Positions 1 through 6,303 of a stretch of 13,924 bases of DNA are shown piece after piece (position 1 is the stretch's first letter; the number at the start of each line of letters is the position of its first letter). A model generated the notes under the pieces. The model ran no database searches, had not been told where the DNA came from, and saw only the letters and a program-made list of their open reading frames with translations. Both the position numbers and the translations under genes were made by a program. This DNA is from Actinomycetes bacterium. GTDB taxonomy: Bacteria > Actinomycetota > Actinomycetes > Actinomycetales > Cellulomonadaceae. The stretch covers positions 1 through 13,924 of the forward strand of contig JAEZZV010000199.1 in NCBI GenBank assembly GCA_023418375.1. The letters run 5' to 3'.

Positions 1-179
1 CCCCGTGGACCCGCGGTCCCGGCGTGACGCGCGGCCGCACCGTCCAGGGCGTCGCTGGCCGCACACGCGGCGACGAGGGTGAGGAAAGCGCGCCGCCGGG
101 TCGCCAGCAGCGGCAGCGCGGGGGCCACGACGAGCCGGAGCCCGCTGAGCAGGTCGGCGGCGGCCAGCCGCGTCGGCAC
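1..179 (-). CDS. CDP-alcohol phosphatidyltransferase family protein, N-terminal part (cut by window edge)
   Basis: The reverse strand from a GTG at 179 stays open to the window edge and gives about 59 residues. It starts MPTRLAAADLLSGLRLVVAP, a typical first membrane helix of this family. It then carries the signature D-x2-D-G-x2-A-R-x8-G, seen as SDALDGAAARHAGTAGPRG at about residues 47-65. The last two aspartates of the full signature (G-x3-D-x3-D) would lie beyond the edge. Members are integral membrane enzymes that join a CDP-linked lipid or alcohol to an alcohol acceptor with release of CMP. The acceptor (glycerol phosphate, inositol phosphate or another) cannot be told from this piece. 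The start lies 8 bases after the stop of the upstream GNAT gene, with a purine-rich AGGGGCG before it, so it is probably the next gene of the same operon. Confidence 0.8.
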   Translation of the reverse strand, partial: MPTRLAAADLLSGLRLVVAPALPLLATRRRAFLTLVAACAASDALDGAAARHAGTAGPR

Positions 180-187
180 GCGCGCCC

Positions 188-586
188 CTAGCCCGGGCCG
201 ACCACGAAGATCGAGCCCTCGCGGCGGTACCCCAGCTTCTCGTAGTAAGGGTCGACGTCGCTCATCACGTAGACGGTCTGGCCGGCGAAGTCCGCGCACG
301 CCCGCTCCATGAGCGCCCTGCCCAGGTGCCGTCCCCGGTACGGACCGCGCACGAGGAGGTCGTAGACGTACACGCCGAACCCGTCGTCCTCCCGGCAGCG
401 CGCGTAGCCGGCCAGCTCGTCGCCCACGAAGAGCAGGTAGGCGACCGAGGACTGCATCGCCCTCGCGTACGACGCGCGGCCGGCCGGCCCGGCGTACTCC
501 CGCCAGTCGTCGCCCTCCGCCTCGAGCATCGCGAAGAAGTCCCGCTCGTCCGTCGGCTCGTACCGGCGGATCGCGACGTCGGCCAT
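188..586 (-). CDS. GNAT family N-acetyltransferase
   Basis: The product is 132 residues, a normal length for a stand-alone GNAT domain. Visible parts are the acceptor-side region (MADVAIRRYEPTDERDFF), the central strand ending in VYVYDLLVRG, the acetyl-CoA pyrophosphate loop RGRHLGRAL at about 84-92, and the C-terminal motif YYEKLGY at about 114-120. The family moves an acetyl group from acetyl-CoA to an amine; the substrate is not predictable. The ATG at 586 shares one base with the stop of the TrmA-like gene (TGATG), which fixes this start and suggests translational coupling. The same frame runs upstream to 724, but that stretch lies over the methyltransferase catalytic end and does not look like GNAT sequence. 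Possible roles include tRNA, ribosomal-protein or small-molecule acetylation; none is shown. Confidence 0.88.
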   Translation of the reverse strand: MADVAIRRYEPTDERDFFAMLEAEGDDWREYAGPAGRASYARAMQSSVAYLLFVGDELAGYARCREDDGFGVYVYDLLVRGPYRGRHLGRALMERACADFAGQTVYVMSDVDPYYEKLGYRREGSIFVVGPG

Positions 587-1821
587 CACGCCTCCCGGGT
601 GAACACCGCCACGCACTCGACATGGTGCGTCATGGGGAAGATGTCGAACGCCCGCAGCGCGGTCAAGGCATATCCGCGCTCGCGCAGGTAGGCGACGTCG
701 CGGCCGAGCGCCGCCGGGTCGCATGCGACGTACACGACCCGCTCCGGCTCGAGCACGGCGACGCGGTCGACGACGGTCCGGCCCGCCCCGACGCGGGGCG
801 GGTCCAGCACCACGACGTCGGCCCGGGCGACGGCGCCGCCCGCCAGCACCTCCGCCACGGGACCGCGGTGCAGGTCGACCCAGGGCGCGTCGTGGATGTT
901 CCGGCGCGCGTCCTTGACGGCCCGCGCGTCGCCCTCGACCGCCACCACGCGCCCACCACGGCCGACCGCGCCGGCGAGCGGCACGGTGAACAGCCCGGCC
1001 CCCGCGTACAGGTCGACGACGATCGCCCCATCGGCCGGCCCGACGCCGTCGAGCACGGCGCTGGCGAGCAGGGCGGGCGCAGCGCGGTGCACCTGCCAGA
1101 AGCCGTCAGCGGCGACCCGCCACGTGTGCGCGTGGCCGGCCACCTCGGCGACCTCGCGCACCGAGGTCCGGGCGTTGGGGCGCCGGTCCGGCCCGCCGCC
1201 CGACCAGGGCACCCCGTCGACGAGCACGAGCGGCCGGTCGCCGCCGACCGGCGCCACCGCCGTGATCCTGGACCCAGCGGGCCAGCGCCGCTCGAACAGC
1301 CCCAGCTCGCGCAGGGCCGGCACGGCGAGCGGCATGTCCGTCAGGGGCACGACGTCGGCCGACCGGTACCGGTGCATCCCGGCCCGGCCGTGGGCGTCCA
1401 CCGTCAGCTCGATCCGGGTGCGCCAGCCGAGGCCGTCGGTCTCCCCCGGCGCCGCCTCGACGACCACGCCCCGGTCATCGCCGGCCAGCCGCCGCAGCTG
1501 CTCGGACACCACCGCGGCCTTCCAGGCGCGCTGGGCGGGCAGCGCGACGTGCCCGAGCTCGCCCCCGCCGACGCCGCCCGGTCCGGCCTCCGGCCAGGGC
1601 GACGTGACGCGGTCAGGGCTAGCCTCCAGGACCTGCACCGCGTCCGCGCGCCAGAAGCGGGCCCCCTCGGCGGCGTCGGTCAGCCGCGCCTCGACGCTCT
1701 CGCCGGGAAGCGCGTGACGCACGAAGACGACCCTGCCCTCGTGCCGCGCGACGCAGTGGCCCCCGTGGGCCACCGCCCCCACCTCGAGGACGACGGTGGC
1801 GGCCGTGCCGGTGCCCGTCAC
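586..1821 (-). CDS. TrmA/RumA-family class I SAM-dependent RNA (uracil-C5) methyltransferase with TRAM domain
   Basis: The product is 411 residues. Residues about 8-68 form a TRAM-like RNA-binding domain (VLEVGAVAHGG, VVFVRHALPGESV). The catalytic part shows FWQ (241-243), SAM motif I VVDLYAGAGLFTVPLA (268-283), the acidic ribose-binding strand VVAVEGD, DPPRVGAG (340-347), the nucleophile cysteine in VVYVACDPAALGRD (C367), and the proposed general base in MTHHVECVAVF (E402). Related enzymes make 5-methyluridine in tRNA (position 54) or 23S rRNA by a covalent Cys-uracil intermediate. The family often binds a 4Fe-4S cluster through CxxxxxCxxC plus a later Cys. Here those places read GPGGVGGGELG (80-90) and LTDMPLAV (160-167), with no cysteine, so a cluster is not expected. 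The GTG start at 1821 overlaps the permease stop as GTGA. Target RNA and position are unknown; it resembles Rv2689c of M. tuberculosis. Confidence 0.9.
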   Translation of the reverse strand: MTGTGTAATVVLEVGAVAHGGHCVARHEGRVVFVRHALPGESVEARLTDAAEGARFWRADAVQVLEASPDRVTSPWPEAGPGGVGGGELGHVALPAQRAWKAAVVSEQLRRLAGDDRGVVVEAAPGETDGLGWRTRIELTVDAHGRAGMHRYRSADVVPLTDMPLAVPALRELGLFERRWPAGSRITAVAPVGGDRPLVLVDGVPWSGGGPDRRPNARTSVREVAEVAGHAHTWRVAADGFWQVHRAAPALLASAVLDGVGPADGAIVVDLYAGAGLFTVPLAGAVGRGGRVVAVEGDARAVKDARRNIHDAPWVDLHRGPVAEVLAGGAVARADVVVLDPPRVGAGRTVVDRVAVLEPERVVYVACDPAALGRDVAYLRERGYALTALRAFDIFPMTHHVECVAVFTREA

Positions 1822-3797
1822 TGGGTGACGCCGTCGCTCGCGGCCACCGCCGAGGACTCGAGCTGCCAGGGCACGCTCGCCACCACGACCCCGGGCGTGA
1901 ACAGCAGGCGGCTCTTCAGCCGGAGCGCGCTCTGGTTGTGCAGCAGCTGCTCCCACCAGTGCCCCACGACGTACTCCGGCACGTACACCACGACGAGGTC
2001 GCGCGGGCTCTCCCGGCGGACCGACTTCACGTAGCCGAGCACCGGGCGCGTGATCTCGCGGAACGGCGAGTCGAGCACGCGGAGCGGCACAGGGATCTCG
2101 AGCGCCTCCCACTGCGTCCGCAGCGCCTCGGTGGCCTCGTCGTCCACGTCGACCGTGACGGCCTCGAGGACGCTCGGACGGGTGGCACGCGCGTACGCGA
2201 TGGCCCGCATCGCCGGCTTGTGCAGCCGGGCGAGCAGGACGATCGCGTGCACGCGGCTGGGCAGGGCGCGGGCGGTCGACGGGTCGTCCCCCAGCGCGAG
2301 CTCGGCGGCGACGTGGTCGTAGTGCCGCCGCACCGCCCACATCACGGCGTAGACGGCGGCCATCGCCAGGAGCGCGATCCAGGCGCCGCGCGTGAACTTG
2401 GAGATCAGCACCACCACGAGCACGGTGCCCGTGAGGCCGAAGCCTGTGGCGTTGATGGCCCGGGAGCGCCGCATCCTGCGCTGCGTCTCGCCGTCGGGCG
2501 CCGTGCGGAGCTCCCGGTTCCAGTGCCGGACCATGCTCAGCTGGCTCATGGTGAAGGAGACGAACACGCCGACGATGTACAGCTGGATCAGGCGCGTGAC
2601 CTCGGCGTCGAACGCCCAGATCAGCACGGATGCGCCGACGGCGAGCGCGACGATGCCGTTGGAGAAGGCCAGCCGGTCGCCGCGCGTGTGCAGCTGCTTG
2701 GGCAGGTACCCGTCCTTGGCCAGGATCGAGCCGAGCACCGGGAAGCCGTTGAACGCGGTGTTCGCGGCGAGCACGAGGATGAGGCCGGCGGCGATCGTGA
2801 CCACGTAGAACGCCGCAGGCACGCCCCGGAAGACGGCGTCGGCGAGCTGGCTGAGCACCGGGTGCTGGACGTACTCCTCACCGACCGGGACGCCGTCGCG
2901 CAGGAGCTGCTCGGCCGGGAACTCCACCAGCTTCGCGTCGGTGGCGCGGGCGAGCAGCAGGATCGACATGAGGAAGGTGACCGACAGGGCGCCCAGCATG
3001 AGCAGCGTCGTCGCCGCGTTCTTGCTCTTGGGCTTGCGGAAGTTCGGCACGCCGTTGCTGATCGCCTCGACACCCGTGAGGGCGGCCGAGCCGGACGCGA
3101 AGGCGCGCAGCACGAGGAGCGCGCCGCCCAGGCCGACGAGACCCTGCTCGTAGCCCGGCTCCGCCAGGACGTCGAGGTCGGCGCTCTCGGCCATCGGCAG
3201 GTCGCCGAGCATGAACCGCACGGCGCCCGTGAGGGCCATCGCGGCCACGGCGACCATGAAGACGTAGGTGGGGATCGCGAAGAGGGTGCCCGACTCCTTG
3301 ATGCCCCGCAGGTTGAGCAGCATGAGCAGCAGGACGAGCCCCAGGGCGAAGGAGACCTCGTGGCCCCGCAGCATCGGGATCGCGGACGCCGCGTAGGTCG
3401 CGCCCGAGGAGATCGACACCGCGACGGTGAGCGCGTAGTCGACGAGCAGCGCGCTGCCCACGGCGAGGCCGGGCTTGGCGCCGAGGTTGGTGGTGACCAC
3501 CTCGTAGTCGCCGCCGCCCGACGGGTACGCGTGCACGTTCTGCCGGTAGGAGGCGACGACGACCACGAGCACGACGACGACCGCCAGCCCGACCCAGGGC
3601 GAGAGCAGCGCCGCACCGACGCCTGCGATCGACAGGGTCAGCAGGATCTCGTCGGGCGCGTAGGCGACGGACGAGAGCGCGTCCGACGCGAAGACCGGCA
3701 GCGCGATCCGCTTCGGCAGGAGGGTGTGGCTCAGGCGGTCGCTGCGGAACGGACGACCCAGGAGCAGGCGCTTGGCGGCGCCGGCGATGTCGGACAC
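1818..3797 (-). CDS. APC-superfamily permease, KimA-like potassium transporter
   Basis: The product is 659 residues. A short basic N-terminus (residues 1-33) leads into about 12 membrane helices up to about residue 515, followed by a cytoplasmic domain of about 140 residues (HAIVLLARLHKPAMRAIAYA, DLVVVYVPEYVVGHWWEQLLHNQ). TM1 reads FASDALSSVAYAPDEIL with D39 and Y46, and TM3 reads DYALTVAVSIS with T124 and S128. I recall potassium ligands D36, Y43, T121 and S125 in Bacillus subtilis KimA; all four match with one constant offset of 3. ALTGVEAISNG (239-249) is another conserved family segment. KimA is a proton-coupled potassium importer inhibited by c-di-AMP. The gene faces two TrkA/RCK genes, which agrees with a potassium role. 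The GTG at 3797 is chosen because a -10 box lies 8 bases upstream; the open frame back to 4085 lies over trkA and looks non-coding. Transport of potassium is an inference from family and residues. Confidence 0.85.
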   Translation of the reverse strand: MSDIAGAAKRLLLGRPFRSDRLSHTLLPKRIALPVFASDALSSVAYAPDEILLTLSIAGVGAALLSPWVGLAVVVVLVVVVASYRQNVHAYPSGGGDYEVVTTNLGAKPGLAVGSALLVDYALTVAVSISSGATYAASAIPMLRGHEVSFALGLVLLLMLLNLRGIKESGTLFAIPTYVFMVAVAAMALTGAVRFMLGDLPMAESADLDVLAEPGYEQGLVGLGGALLVLRAFASGSAALTGVEAISNGVPNFRKPKSKNAATTLLMLGALSVTFLMSILLLARATDAKLVEFPAEQLLRDGVPVGEEYVQHPVLSQLADAVFRGVPAAFYVVTIAAGLILVLAANTAFNGFPVLGSILAKDGYLPKQLHTRGDRLAFSNGIVALAVGASVLIWAFDAEVTRLIQLYIVGVFVSFTMSQLSMVRHWNRELRTAPDGETQRRMRRSRAINATGFGLTGTVLVVVLISKFTRGAWIALLAMAAVYAVMWAVRRHYDHVAAELALGDDPSTARALPSRVHAIVLLARLHKPAMRAIAYARATRPSVLEAVTVDVDDEATEALRTQWEALEIPVPLRVLDSPFREITRPVLGYVKSVRRESPRDLVVVYVPEYVVGHWWEQLLHNQSALRLKSRLLFTPGVVVASVPWQLESSAVAASDGVTQ

Positions 3798-3805
3798 GGG
3801 AGCCC

Positions 3806-3811
3806 ATGCTA
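3806..3811 (-). promoter_or_regulatory. -10 box TAGCAT for leaderless transcription of the KimA-like gene
   Basis: On the minus strand TAGCAT is followed by 8 bases (GGGCTCCC) and then the GTG start at 3797. A transcript starting 8-9 bases after the box would begin at the start codon itself. There is no purine-rich ribosome binding site in those 8 bases, which agrees with a leaderless mRNA, a common arrangement in actinobacteria. The TSS is inferred. Confidence 0.55.
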
Positions 3812-3847
3812 GGCCCGCCCGCGGGCCGCGACCCCGCGCAAGGGCCC

Positions 3848-3871
3848 ACCGCTGTCGGTACCGCTGTCGGC
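3848..3871 (+). repeat. Tandem 12-bp direct repeat upstream of trkA
   Basis: ACCGCTGTCGG occurs at 3848-3858 and again at 3860-3870, a period of 12 bases with 11 of 12 positions identical. It ends 13 bases before the TAGCGT box and so covers the -35 area of the trkA promoter. It could be an operator or activator site; chance duplication in GC-rich DNA is also possible. Confidence 0.5.
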
Positions 3872-3883
3872 GTGGCTCCGGTG

Positions 3884-3889
3884 TAGCGT
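3884..3889 (+). promoter_or_regulatory. -10 box TAGCGT for leaderless transcription of trkA
   Basis: TAGCGT is followed by 8 bases (CAGCGGAC) and the GTG start at 3898. This mirrors the spacing on the permease side. No ribosome binding site is visible between box and start, so a transcript beginning at the GTG is likely. Confidence 0.55.
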
Positions 3890-3897
3890 CAGCGGAC

Positions 3898-4566
3898 GTG
3901 CACTTCGTCATCATGGGCTGCGGCCGCGTGGGTGCCACGCTCGCCCAGTCGCTCGAGGGCAACGGCCACTCCGTCGCCGTGATCGACATGAACCCCGACG
4001 CGTTCCGGCGGCTCGACGCCTCCTTCAGCGGCAAGAAGGTCACTGGCCTCGGGTTCGACCGCGGGACGCTGCAGCAGGCAGGCATCGAGGACGCCTACGC
4101 GTTCGCCGCGGTCTCCGACGGGGACAACTCGAACATCATCTCCGCCCGGGTCGTCCGCGAGACGTACGGCGTCAACAACGTCGTCGCCCGCATCTACGAC
4201 CCCCACCGGGCGGAGATCTACCAGCGGCTCGGCATCCCGACGGTCGCCACCGTGCGCTGGACCGCCGACCAGGTACTGCGGCGGATGCTGCCCATGGGGG
4301 CCACCGACGAGTACCGCGACGCGTCCGGCCGCATCGTGATGGCCCAGCTCGACGTGCACCCGGGGTGGCTGGGCCGGCCCGCGGCGGAGCTCGAGACGGC
4401 CACCGGCGCCCGACTGGCGTTCCTCACCCGATTCGGCGACGGCATGCTCCCGACGCCCGGCGCGGTCCTCCAGGAGCACGACCTCGTGCACATGCTGGTG
4501 CCTGCCGACGACCTGCCCCGGGTGGAGCGCACGCTCACCCGCCCGCCCGCCCCGGAGGTCGACTGA
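3898..4566 (+). CDS. trkA: TrkA family potassium uptake regulatory protein (first RCK gene, CeoB-like)
   Basis: The product is 222 residues, the normal size of a single RCK_N plus RCK_C unit. The N-terminal Rossmann fold has GCGRVG (residues 7-12) and the ribose-binding acidic residue D30 in VAVIDMNPDAF. The FAAVSDGDNSNIISARVVRE and VARIYDPHRAEIY segments are typical of RCK_N. The RCK_C half runs from about residue 140 (IVMAQLDVHPGWLGRP) to VERTL. Such proteins bind NAD(H) or ATP/ADP and gate potassium transporters from the cytoplasm; some RCK_C domains bind c-di-AMP. The GTG start gives VHFVIMGCGRVG, the usual family beginning, and fits the leaderless promoter; an ATG at 3913 would cut into the first strand. 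The second RCK gene follows with a one-base overlap. No Trk/Ktr membrane subunit is in the window. Confidence 0.92.
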   Translation: MHFVIMGCGRVGATLAQSLEGNGHSVAVIDMNPDAFRRLDASFSGKKVTGLGFDRGTLQQAGIEDAYAFAAVSDGDNSNIISARVVRETYGVNNVVARIYDPHRAEIYQRLGIPTVATVRWTADQVLRRMLPMGATDEYRDASGRIVMAQLDVHPGWLGRPAAELETATGARLAFLTRFGDGMLPTPGAVLQEHDLVHMLVPADDLPRVERTLTRPPAPEVD

Positions 4567-5240
4567 TGCGCGTGGTGATCGCCGGAGCCGGCTCCGTCGG
4601 CCGCTCGATCGCGAACGAGCTGCTCCTGTCCGGCCACGAGGTGCTGCTCGTCGACCGCTCGCCCAGCGCGATGCGGGTCGCGTCGGTCGCCGAGGCCGAG
4701 TGGCTGCTCGCGGACGCCTGCGAGCTGTCCACGCTCGAGGAGGCTCACGTCGACGAGTGTGACGTCGTCGTCGCGGCGACCGGCGACGACAAGGTGAACC
4801 TGGTCGTCTCGTTCCTGGCCAAGACCGAGTTCGGCGTGCCGCGCACGGTCGCCCGGGTCAACAACCCGAAGAACGAGTGGATGTTCGACGAGGCGTGGGG
4901 CGTGGACGTCGCCGTCTCGACCCCGCGCATCATGACGGCGATGGTCGAGGAGGCCGTGGCCGTCGGCGACCTGGTGAAGATCTTCACCTTCCACCAGTCC
5001 GGCGCCGAGATCCTCGAGGTGACGCTGCCCGCCGACTCCCCGATGGCGGGGACCCGCGTCGGTCAGGTGGTCTGGCCCCGGGACACCGTCCTGGCCGCGA
5101 TCGTGCGCGGCGCGCAGCCCATCGCCCCCAGCATGGACGACACGCTCGAGGCCGGCGACGAGCTGCTCATCGTGGCGGGGTCGGAGGCCGATCTGGGAGG
5201 TCTGCACGAGCTGCTCGCGACCCCACGAGCAACCACGTGA
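4566..5240 (+). CDS. trkA: TrkA family potassium uptake regulatory protein (second RCK gene, CeoC-like)
   Basis: The product is 224 residues with RCK_N (GAGSVG at residues 7-12, D30 in VLLVDRSPSAM, VVVAATGDDKVNL) and RCK_C (about 140-218, EILEVTLPADSPMAGTRV and EAGDELLIVAG). It is a diverged paralogue of the gene before it: the Rossmann motif and overall length are shared, but the middle sections differ. Its ATG at 4566 overlaps the previous TGA as TGATG, so the two are probably co-translated and may assemble as a hetero-oligomeric RCK ring. In M. tuberculosis the matching pair is ceoB-ceoC. The last 74 bases overlap the end of the convergent DUF3159 gene. The nucleotide or second-messenger ligand is not predictable from sequence alone. 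Confidence 0.92.
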   Translation: MRVVIAGAGSVGRSIANELLLSGHEVLLVDRSPSAMRVASVAEAEWLLADACELSTLEEAHVDECDVVVAATGDDKVNLVVSFLAKTEFGVPRTVARVNNPKNEWMFDEAWGVDVAVSTPRIMTAMVEEAVAVGDLVKIFTFHQSGAEILEVTLPADSPMAGTRVGQVVWPRDTVLAAIVRGAQPIAPSMDDTLEAGDELLIVAGSEADLGGLHELLATPRATT

Positions 5241-5907
5241 TCCACAGGCCGACCGCGAACAGCGGCACGCCCATCACGAGCTTCGCCGTGCCCAGCCAGC
5301 CGACGGCGTCGTCGCCCTGGAACCACAGCGGCACCTGAACGGCCAGCCGCGCGCCGAACACGGCCACCCACAGCCACGTCGCCCAGGTGAACCGTCGCCG
5401 CTCGCGCGCCGCGGCGGGGTCCGTCCGCCAGCTCATGTCCTCGCTGCGCAGGAACGCGACGATCACGCCGATCGCAGGCCACCGCACGAGGATCGAGACC
5501 AGCGCTCCCAGGAACCAGGCAGCGTTGACCCACAGGCCCCACGCGAAGTAGTCCTGCGCCTGGCCCGTCCGCCACGCCCAGACGACTCCGATGCCTACCC
5601 CGAGCACGCCCGAGAACGCCTGTGTCACAGGAGTGCGCTGCACGAGCCGGACGACGACGGCGACGAACGCCACGCCGAGCGACGCCAGGAGGGACGGCGT
5701 CAGGTCACGGGTCGCCACGTAGGCGACCACGAACACCAGGCCGGGCGCGACGGACTCCACAAGGCCCCGCACGCCGCCGACCGCGTCGGCGAACGAGAAG
5801 TCCTCCCCCGCGATGGCGCGCAGGCCCCGGAGCGGCTCGACCGACTCGGCGGCCTCCGGCCCGGTGGAGCCCCGCTCGGCCCGCTCCGCGGGCTGGCCTT
5901 CCGTCAC
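5167..5907 (-). CDS. DUF3159 family membrane protein
   Basis: The product is 246 residues. After a polar, acidic N-terminus (1-50) come about six membrane segments, roughly 52-67, 71-89, 98-112, 121-153 (probably two, split near residue 142), 174-195 and 205-228. The short tail is basic and proline-rich. Segments such as TPVTQAFSGVLGVGIG, DYFAWGLWVN and TAKLVMGVPLFAVGLW match what I know of DUF3159 (Rv2693c-like). The function is unknown. The GTG start at 5907 overlaps the stop of the OB-fold gene as GTGA. The 3' end runs 74 bases into the convergent RCK gene, so about 24 C-terminal codons of each gene share DNA. The constant company of an OB-fold protein and the dut/DUF3710 unit is known from other actinobacteria, but its meaning is not. 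Confidence 0.88.
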   Translation of the reverse strand: MTEGQPAERAERGSTGPEAAESVEPLRGLRAIAGEDFSFADAVGGVRGLVESVAPGLVFVVAYVATRDLTPSLLASLGVAFVAVVVRLVQRTPVTQAFSGVLGVGIGVVWAWRTGQAQDYFAWGLWVNAAWFLGALVSILVRWPAIGVIVAFLRSEDMSWRTDPAAARERRRFTWATWLWVAVFGARLAVQVPLWFQGDDAVGWLGTAKLVMGVPLFAVGLWITWLLVGSRAARADLPDRPPTPPR

Positions 5908-6302
5908 GCGTGCACCTCGTGGCGCGGGGCCAGCTCGTAGCGGGGGTTGAACATCGTGAGCCGGCCGTCGCGCCGGGAGACGAAGCCCGACAGCCGCACG
6001 CGCCGGCCGGGCTCGATCCCGGCGATGCGGCGCTGGCCGAGCCAGACGACCTGGATCGACCCCGTCCCGTCGTACAGCTCGGCCTCGAGCGCCGGCACCC
6101 GGTGGCGGGGGCGCATGGTCACGCTGCGGAGCACACCGAACACCTCCGTGCGGGTGCGGTCACGCAGTCGCCCGACCGCCGAGCACCCCTGGAGCTCGGC
6201 GTGCTCGCGCTCCTCGCGCGCCTCGATCTCGGCACGGGAGGCGAGGACCGCACGCAGGCCGGTCCGCACCCGACCGCCCGCGAGCGACGGGCCGTGAGCC
6301 AT
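5904..6302 (-). CDS. OB-fold nucleic-acid-binding domain protein
   Basis: The product is 132 residues. An N-terminal stretch rich in Arg and Glu (about 13-38) is probably helical. It is followed by an OB fold at about 52-124: EVFGVLRSVTMRP, LEAELYDGTGSIQVVWLGQRR, IEPGRRVRLSGFVSRRDGRLTMFNPRYEL. The D-G-T-G and G-x-V sequence and the NPRYEL end are close to the anticodon-binding-like OB folds of RecG and aminoacyl-tRNA synthetases. It most likely binds single-stranded DNA or RNA; no catalytic residues are visible. The ATG at 6302 is one base after the stop of DUF3710 and gives the usual short start MAHGP; the frame is open to 6443, but that part overlaps DUF3710 and looks like shadow sequence. 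It is similar to Rv2694c. C40 is the only cysteine. Confidence 0.85.
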   Translation of the reverse strand: MAHGPSLAGGRVRTGLRAVLASRAEIEAREEREHAELQGCSAVGRLRDRTRTEVFGVLRSVTMRPRHRVPALEAELYDGTGSIQVVWLGQRRIAGIEPGRRVRLSGFVSRRDGRLTMFNPRYELAPRHEVHA

Positions 6303-6303
6303 G

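Larger units (their letters stand above)
3798..3897. promoter_or_regulatory. Divergent promoter region between the KimA-like gene and trkA
   Basis: These 100 bases hold all control sequence for both potassium-related units. They contain a TAGCAT -10 box facing the permease, a TAGCGT -10 box facing trkA, a tandem direct repeat near the trkA side and a 10-bp palindrome GCCCGCGGGC (3817-3826) just upstream of the permease -10. Neither side has a clear TTGACA -35 box, which suggests help from an activator or a weak promoter. The distance leaves no room for a c-di-AMP riboswitch in front of either gene. Confidence 0.65.

Noticed and set aside
79..312. Small plus-strand Arg/Ser-rich frame at the window start
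   Set aside because: It lies antisense to the phosphatidyltransferase and GNAT genes, both of which carry family motifs.
622..2034. Long open frame on the plus strand opposite the methyltransferase gene
   Set aside because: It is the antisense shadow of a gene with complete family motifs; its Arg/Pro/Asp/His-rich sequence has no domain features.
1938..3812. 624-codon open frame on the plus strand opposite the permease
   Set aside because: Composition is mostly Glu, Arg, Gly, His and Asp without folds, as expected from antisense of a very GC-rich membrane-protein gene.
3798..3897. c-di-AMP (ydaO-type) riboswitch in front of the KimA-like gene, as in Bacillus
   Set aside because: The whole intergenic space is 100 bases, is shared by two promoters, and the permease mRNA seems leaderless.
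3798..4085. N-terminal extension of the permease upstream of 3797
   Set aside because: It would cover the promoter region and the start of trkA, looks non-coding, and KimA-like proteins begin close to the chosen start.
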